Below the pieces are notes generated by a model. It saw only the letters and a program-made list of their open reading frames with translations, searched no databases and was not told where the DNA came from. Of a DNA stretch of 64,000 nucleotides, positions 58,388-64,000 are shown piece after piece. The DNA is taken from positions 1,699,501-1,763,500 of the forward strand of contig NC_087377.1 in assembly GCF_963675165.1 (NCBI RefSeq). The letters are read 5' to 3'. Both the position numbers and the translations under genes were made by a program. Source of the DNA: Halichondria panicea. Its lineage: Eukaryota > Porifera > Demospongiae > Suberitida > Halichondriidae. How positions within the stretch are numbered: position 1 is the first letter of the stretch; every line of letters starts with the position of its first letter.

Positions 58388-59240
58388 TACACGTCTATTA
58401 TCGTTACGTGCAGACATTGGATATGAGTAAACGAGCTGGAGAGTGCGACTATTAGCGACATTCGATGATACGTGTCTAAATTATATAATGCAAACATTCA
58501 TTTACGTGGTATATTCGTTTTGTGCAGATCTTCACAAAAAGATGGTTGTTGCGGTGCTCGCTCAAAGCGCCGCCAACCAAACGCGAAACTGTACTGCCTC
58601 CAGTGTTACATGCAGGCGACAGGAAGTGTCAGCGTAAGTATAACATATAAATAAACATAAACTGTCACGTCTATAGCGCAGCACATCATAAGTTATGTAA
58701 TCTCGACAAAAATCCATGAGTTTGAGTTCTCAACTGCGCTTCAGTGTTTGCCAATATCTATACACTAACACGTTACAATGTACAGATCCTGCCTTCTACT
58801 AGCCGTACATAATTAAGATGCATGTCTGAATCTAGTCTCATGACACACAGCAGAAAGGTTGCGAAGAATAGCAAGAATCAAAATCACTTTGTAACTTATG
58901 TTTACTGAACTAGTATCGTGTCATTTCTGTAAGTATACTTTAATTCAGAATACCGCAATTTGTGGGCTGGGGGCTTTAAAAATTCAATAATAATAACTCC
59001 AAAAACTAGTAAATGCAGTAAAAATGAGAACACAGCTTTATTATACAACGATAAGCACAAAATTGTTCCAGTTTCAAATGGTTGGCTCCAGCCATGACTT
59101 GTAGTCGGATACTTAGATTCTAACACGCTTTGAGGTATAAAATGGAGGACTGTAAACAAAATCGTGGCAGTGGGCAGTGACCTTAAAGAAGGGCTGAAAG
59201 CAGTGGGCAGCGGCCTTTAAGAAGGGCTGAAAGCAGTGGG
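58388..59240. repeat. Segmental duplication, blocks A and B joined
   Basis: 58388-58675 equals block A (37624-37911) and 58683-59060 equals block B (38748-39130); 58993-59240 also matches 37372-37575. Lacks the 0.8 kb with ARL3-like exons that separates A and B in the first copy. Confidence 0.85.
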
Positions 59241-59340
59241 CATGCATTTGGGTAATAAACGAGCTGAATATGCATGTCATAATTATATAATTACTCAACT
59301 TATCATGAGTTCAGGTCACTCATTCCTCTATCCCTCACAG

Positions 59341-59778
59341 ACACTATCAAAACAATTATGCAAGGTGTATTTGGGCGGCCTCCCTGCTGCGGTGAGCAAA
59401 GGAGACATCAGGGAGGCCCTCCATTGTTTTGGAGCCACCAGCGTGATTCATTATTAAGGGTGGTGGTTCGACCAATTAACTTGACTGTGCTATACTTTTC
59501 TGTTGTACAGTGTGTGGAAATACCAGGACGACAAGGAGTGACAAGGGGTTAGTACTATGCATCCACTCATATAAAATTGCAATGCATTGCTTGTTGTCTC
59601 CAGGATATGCCTTCGTCACATTTGGTTTGCAAACGTCAGCTGAAAAGGCAATAAAAGCCAAACAAATTGTTATTAACGGGAAAAAATTAATGTAAGTTTT
59701 TACTGTTTTCATGAATGTTGTGTTGATGTGCTGGCACCATGCATGCACTTTGTCAACAGGTTGAAATCAAGAAAGTAG
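59341..59778 (+). CDS. RRM exons of the Cys-RRM family, best copy
   Basis: 59341-about 59447: CKVYLGGLPAAVSKGDIREA, LHCFGATS (RNP2 and helix 1), with the family donor changed to gtgatt so that the frame reads on to a stop at 59455. 59604-59691: GYAFVTFGLQTSAEKAIKAK, QIVINGKKL (RNP1 GYAFVTF, helix 2, last strand), donor gtaagt. 59760-59778: completes Met and adds LKSRK, stop. Strand 2 of the RRM is not visible, so an intermediate exon may be missing. No Cys exon is found directly upstream. Predicted RNA-binding module. Confidence 0.62.
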
Positions 59779-59843
59779 CATAGAATCAATGTGTATATAA
59801 TTATTAGTCTGTGTAGTCTGTATATTATTCTGTGTATGAATTA

Positions 59844-59935
59844 ACCCTTTCCCCGTTTTAATTAAAACAACAAAATACAGAATTAATGCACATTATTTTA
59901 TCTTTAAAAATCCATATCTCATGAACCATACTGGC
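59844..59935. mobile_element. Fragment of the piggyBac-like element
   Basis: ttaaccctttccccgtttta, caaaatacagaattaatgc and catatctcatgaacca match the first 90 bp of the 39673 copy; the rest is lost. Confidence 0.75.
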
Positions 59936-60334
59936 CAGACCGCTTTTTATTACATGTGTTAATTGTCGGAGGGGAGGGTGAACTGCAGGATGTAGTGACA
60001 CCATATAAATTACAATTACAGTGTCTAGTAAGAGTTGAGCTAAAGATTAACTATTGTTTCAATAGTTGTATGTTGACAATTATTGTTGATTTTTTTTATT
60101 GTACAGACATACGACCACCACCACAGCAACCATAGAACAACGATCAGCAACACAGAGAAGAACATTAATTAATTAAACCTGGACCCAACACTCCAAATCA
60201 CTTGTATACATTGTGTTATTTTATATGCCTCGATGCGCATGCGCAAGACCATGTATTTTATATTTTACAGTAAAAGTTACGTTACTTGTTTGTGTGGTGA
60301 ATTGTGCAAAATGAGTCAAAATTAAATTACCGTA

Positions 60335-60428
60335 ACGCATACTAATAAAATGTATACTCGCGAAAATCACCATTTCCCATTCAGTTAAACGAATCTCACG
60401 AAAATTTACCCACTATAACTATACGGTA
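60335..60428. mobile_element. Part of a GCTATACGG-type MITE
   Basis: aaacgaatctcacgaaaatt and tacccactataactatacgg match the right half of the copy at 62289-62487. The left half is absent. Confidence 0.6.
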
Positions 60429-60531
60429 GTAAGACTTTTGCTCAGAAGTAGAGATACACACACCTGTTCACATTTCTTAAGCTCAGATGGCACCAATGCA
60501 AAACTGTGAAAATACTTTCAATTAACCCTTT

Positions 60532-61430
60532 CCCGACTTTAATTAAAAAAACAAAATACAGAATAAATACATATTTTTCTTTAAAAATAAATATCTCATG
60601 AACAATGCATTGAAATCACTTGCAACTATTTCCTACAGGTAGCCCAGATCCTGGGGGTACCATGACATCATCATCGTTACCTAGCAACTGACCACCCCCC
60701 ACTAATTAACGATTTTTTACACATTTTACAATTATGAACATAAAGAATATTGTATGAAGGCATGAAGTAACTAAAAACACTAAGTAAGTGTTCTCAATGT
60801 TCTCACGGTGACATGGTTCAATCAGGATCAGCAGAAACTTCTCTGCGAGGTCGTATCGGCAGACGCTCTTTTCCCGGGAAATGTTTTCTTCACCTATACA
60901 CACAGGTTTACAAGTTCAATGGTGGCTCATGATGTCCACTTGTGTACTAACTAGACTAAGCATACCATACTGAAGCTATCCAGACTACATATGATACTCC
61001 ATAGTTACTTACAAGGTCCAGGACTTTGGTTCATGCTCAGGAGCTTCTTCCTCTGGCTCTTCAGGCTCTATGTTTATAGCTTGACCTCTGAAAAGTAGCT
61101 TCCTCTCTTGGTATGATCCCAGTCACTGTCCTCTTACTCAACAAGGCCATAAGCATCGTTATTCTCACTGTCTAGCTGCCCTAGAACCTCGCTGAGGTTG
61201 TACTACAAAGATCTTGTAGCCATTATCAAACGGTCACTTTTCTTTTGACAGTACTGCACAAAGCGTACCTCAAGGCAAGATATTAAAGATACCATGTGAA
61301 AGAGCAGCCCAATGTGCATGTGCTGGTACCTACAGTGTGTGCATAGCTCCAACACAGTGCCCACAACGATTTTTTGAAAATTATCACTACCGCTGCCGTC
61401 ATATGACGGCTAAAGCCGGGAAAGGGTTAA
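60532..61430. mobile_element. piggyBac-like non-autonomous element, 899 bp
   Basis: Flanked by TTAA (60532-60535 and 61427-61430) with ends ccctttcccgactttaat and aaagccgggaaaggg. The host sequence on both sides (aaaatactttcaa; gtacaaccagaagtctcgag) is found joined at 62560-62605, where the element is absent, giving an almost-empty site. Minus-strand coding-like stretches: GEENISREKSVCRYDLAEKF and KLLFRGQAINIEPEEPEEEA ending at a gtaagt donor. Confidence 0.9.
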
Positions 61431-61620
61431 GTACAACCAGAAGTCTCGAGGTCAGCTGCGCGTTTACTTCCTCAAGAGAAGGCCACACACGAATTGAAGC
61501 TAGTACAAGAGCACTGACTTACACTTGTACCTCTGCTTCAGAGCAAAATGAGGCAAAAATAAAATTGCTTCTCCTCCAAACACTTCAAGCTTTTTAAACT
61601 AGTCCGCCAATTCTTAATTT
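61431..61620. repeat. Local repeat, copies at 62583 and 63857
   Basis: agtctcgaggtcagctgcgc, ctgacttacacttgtacctc, aaaattgcttctcctccaaa: three direct copies in 2.5 kb, each preceded by cttaagctcagatggcacca and gaaaatactttcaa. Not coding. Confidence 0.9.
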
Positions 61621-62288
61621 CATAAGCTAAATGAAAACATTCTCCCTTAGGTATTACAATAGAGATATAATAATACAGTCCTACACTTTGCCCACTTTAT
61701 GTGAGCGATAGACAAGCAGATGCACCTTTGTAGTACACAAATTAGATTACTGTGCTAATTAGGTTACTTAATGTGCCAGTGAAGCATTAAATGCATATGA
61801 TCAAGAAAAGCTGCAGTAAAGATCGATGTCAAGGTAAGGCATAATATTACAGACAATTTCAAGTTGGTTGTCCAGTTGAAGTGCAGTGTTGAATTGCACT
61901 GTAGTTAATTAGCCCAATTAGGCTGACATTTGAGGTGGAGGATTATATGGAGGCATTACTTCAATCAAGAAGTGGCAGAACATGTCTGCATGTGTGAAAA
62001 TAGTTAAACGCATAACTATGCTGTATAATTATACTGGGAACGTTTCTCCAACAAATCAAATTGCTTTGGGCATAATCCTAGCTTGGCCTAGGCTCTCCTT
62101 TTTCTGTTCTTTAGTTCTAAATACGTGACGAATTGGAGGAACAAAGAAAGAAAGAAGGAAGAGACAAAGAAAAAGGAGATTCCTTTTTCTTTGTCTCTTC
62201 CTTCTTTCTTTCTTTGCAATTGCCGCGCCAATTTTTGTAACTTATTTATCAATAAAAACAACGTTGTCATGTATATATACTATGCATA
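61621..62288. other. No gene recognised; hairpin
   Basis: A long A/G-rich hairpin lies at 62143-62215: gaaagaaagaaggaagagac with its complement gtctcttccttctttctttc around a short loop. It lacks a target duplication or coding capacity. Confidence 0.6.
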
Positions 62289-62487
62289 TCGTATAGCGGG
62301 TGATGTGGGGTAAAATATTTGTTATTATCGTGGGGAAGCTGCATGGCCTACATGAAATTTCCGCCACGAAAACGTAGGTGTGCTTACTGTAACGCATACT
62401 AACAAAATGTATACTCGCGAAAATCACCATTCCCATCCAGTTAAACGAATCTCACGAAAATTTACCCACTATAATTATACGGTAGTA
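62289..62487. mobile_element. GCTATACGG-type MITE, subtype 2
   Basis: Starts cgtatagcgggtgatgtggg and ends aaatttacccactataatta then tacggta. The interior (gtaacgcatactaacaaaat) is shared with 60335-60428 but not with 50611, so there are two subfamilies. Confidence 0.75.
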
Positions 62488-62822
62488 AGACTTTTGCTCA
62501 GAAGCAGAGACACACACACCTGTTCACATTTCTTAAGCTCAGATGGCACCAATGCAAAACTGTGAAAATACTTTCAATGTAAGTACAACCAGAAGTCTCG
62601 AGGTGAGCTGCGCGTTTACCTCCTCAAGAGAAGGCCACACACGGATTGAAGCTAGTACAAGAGCACTGACTTACACTTGTACCTCTGCTTCAGAGCAAAA
62701 TGAGCAAAAATAAAATTGCTTCTCCTCCAAACACTTCAAGCTTTTTAAACTAGTCCGCCAATTCTTAGCTAAATGAAAACATTCTCCCTTAGGTATTACA
62801 ATACAGATATAATAATACAGTC

Positions 62823-62899
62823 CTACACTTTGCCCACTTTATGTGTTACCTCATTGAAATCAATTAGCATATTTATAAATTAGGTATGGGCAAAGTGTA
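62823..62899. mobile_element. 77-bp MITE
   Basis: tacactttgccca at the left and tgggcaaagtgta at the right are perfect 13-bp inverted repeats. A related pair is at 41173-41358. Confidence 0.65.
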
Positions 62900-62900
62900 G

Positions 62901-63299
62901 TACCGTATATCTTCTAATTTATCGGACAGAAAAAAATAATTATTTTGGAAATTGTCCGGGTATAATTGGAACAGATTTTTATAGAGCATGCGAAGTGTCC
63001 GGAATAATTAGAACAAGCAAGCAGCTGCATGCGAGCTAGCTAGGTTTAATAGAACAAGGTACGACTGAATAGTTGCACTAACTTCTAAAACTAGCTACTC
63101 AAAGCTATCTAACTGCAGCACTCCAAGTCTTACTTGCCGTCTATGAATGGTAACTCAACTTTTCAAGGTATTGTCCGGATATTTAGAACAAATGTAATAT
63201 TAAAGTACTGGAGTGTCCGTTGTATTAGAACAACAAAAATTGCCCAAAAGAGTGTCCGGGGTAATTAGAAGTGTCCGATAAATTAGAAGATATACGGTA
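62901..63299. mobile_element. TATACGGTA-type MITE, 399 bp, intact ends
   Basis: Perfect 27-bp terminal inverted repeats starting taccgtatatcttctaattt; the right end is the exact complement. The terminal TA may be the target. It abuts the 77-bp MITE. No coding capacity. Confidence 0.92.
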
Positions 63300-63359
63300 T
63301 CTGTTTTAATTTGTTTCACCTTATAATTATCACGGCGCTCGGACAATAGAAGATACCAG

Positions 63360-63780
63360 ACTTGAGTTTCATTCTGATTTCTGTCACAGATCTTGATCCT
63401 TTGATATCGTAGAAACGGGACTTGCACGCATGCAGCAGTAATTCAGTCTGCAGGTGTGTTATGCAATGCATGTGTAGTCAGTGGGAATCGAAGTGATAAG
63501 AACACATGCATGTTCAATGCTGTTAACAAGGCCATTGTGCAACAGAGAATTTCCTAACAGCAAAACCACAATAGATAATGTTTTCCTAAGCCTAAACTTG
63601 AACCAAGCAAGAGTACTCTTGTGTATAAATAAAACAGCCCCTATAAAGGCCACCTCTGTACAATGGCCAAAACATGTATACATTTCCCACTGTGCACAAA
63701 ACCCACAAGTGTGTGACTGAGGCAAAACAGTTGGTAAACCACAGACATAAGACACTACCTACTTCTTGCTTACTCAGATA
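63360..63780. repeat. Segmental duplication block C
   Basis: Homologous to 41400-41660: tctgtcacagatcttgat, cgtagaaacggga, cagtctgcaggtgtg, aaaccacagacataagacac. Same orientation and order as blocks A and B, extending the duplication to the window's right edge. Confidence 0.75.
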
Positions 63781-64000
63781 ACAAGATTGAATTGCAAGCC
63801 TCTGTACTTAATTCTTAAGCTCAGATGGCACCAATGCAAAACTGTGAAAATACTTTCAATACAAGAGTCTCGAGGTCAGCTGCGCGTTTACCCCCTCGAG
63901 AGAAGGCCGTACAAGAGCACTGACTTATACTTGTACCTCTGCTTCAGAGCAAAATGAGCAAAATTAAAATTGCTTCTCCTCCAAACACTTCAATTTTAAA

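Noticed and set aside
58104-58430. 108-codon + frame with hydrophobic stretches
   Set aside because: No recognisable domain, no splice sites, and it runs into duplicated non-coding block A.

Overview
This is an AT-rich, intron-rich metazoan nuclear window. Genes are split by GT..AG introns of very variable size, and intergenic DNA is packed with small inverted-repeat transposons, microsatellites and tandem repeats. The gene content points to a demosponge: expanded ankyrin/ROC-COR/Ig/death-domain proteins, small CxxC-rich proteins, CFAP299, PRIM2 and APEX1. An Amphimedon-like species is my best guess from memory of family content, not a computed assignment.

Left third (0-29 kb): a family of ROC-COR-Ig-Death signalling genes. 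Copy 1 is on + (823-4909; its 5' end lies left of the window). Copy 2 is on - and appears complete (25152-13069). It has a 23-nt first exon, a 54-nt exon, three tandem 30-nt micro-exons lying in TG microsatellites, three ankyrin exons, three short Ser/Thr/Pro linker exons, one long ROC-COR exon, an Ig-like exon and a death-like exon. Its splice phases agree at every junction I could check. Copy 3 (28880-28271, -) is only the last two coding exons plus the 3' UTR. A gene carrying the end of a NAK-family kinase C-lobe (27893-25335, -) ends 182 bp upstream of copy 2. Copies 1 and 2 are separated by a 4.4-kb structure bounded by two nearly identical 245-bp inverted arms (5174-5418 and 9355-9599), which holds a 5'-truncated non-LTR retrotransposon and two foldback elements.

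Middle (29-46 kb): a 2.2-kb minisatellite with a 45-bp unit; the last recognised exons of CFAP299 (-); an ARL3-like GTPase fragment; a TTAA-specific piggyBac-like non-autonomous element in several copies; a decayed PRIM2 locus (+); and the last two exons of APEX1 (-), in which the catalytic His is replaced by Arg.

Right (46-64 kb): a two-stranded array of fragments of one gene family. From recurring splice sites I infer the unit order Cys-rich exon, Pro-rich exon, first half of an RRM, second half of an RRM, short tail. Most copies are broken; one with nearly intact RRM exons lies at 59341-59778. The rest of the right end is a collinear segmental duplication of 37.6-41.7 kb (at 58.4-63.8 kb) with nested transposon insertions.

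All gene models were read by eye from splice signals and protein motifs. No similarity search was run, so family names rest on recognised motifs.
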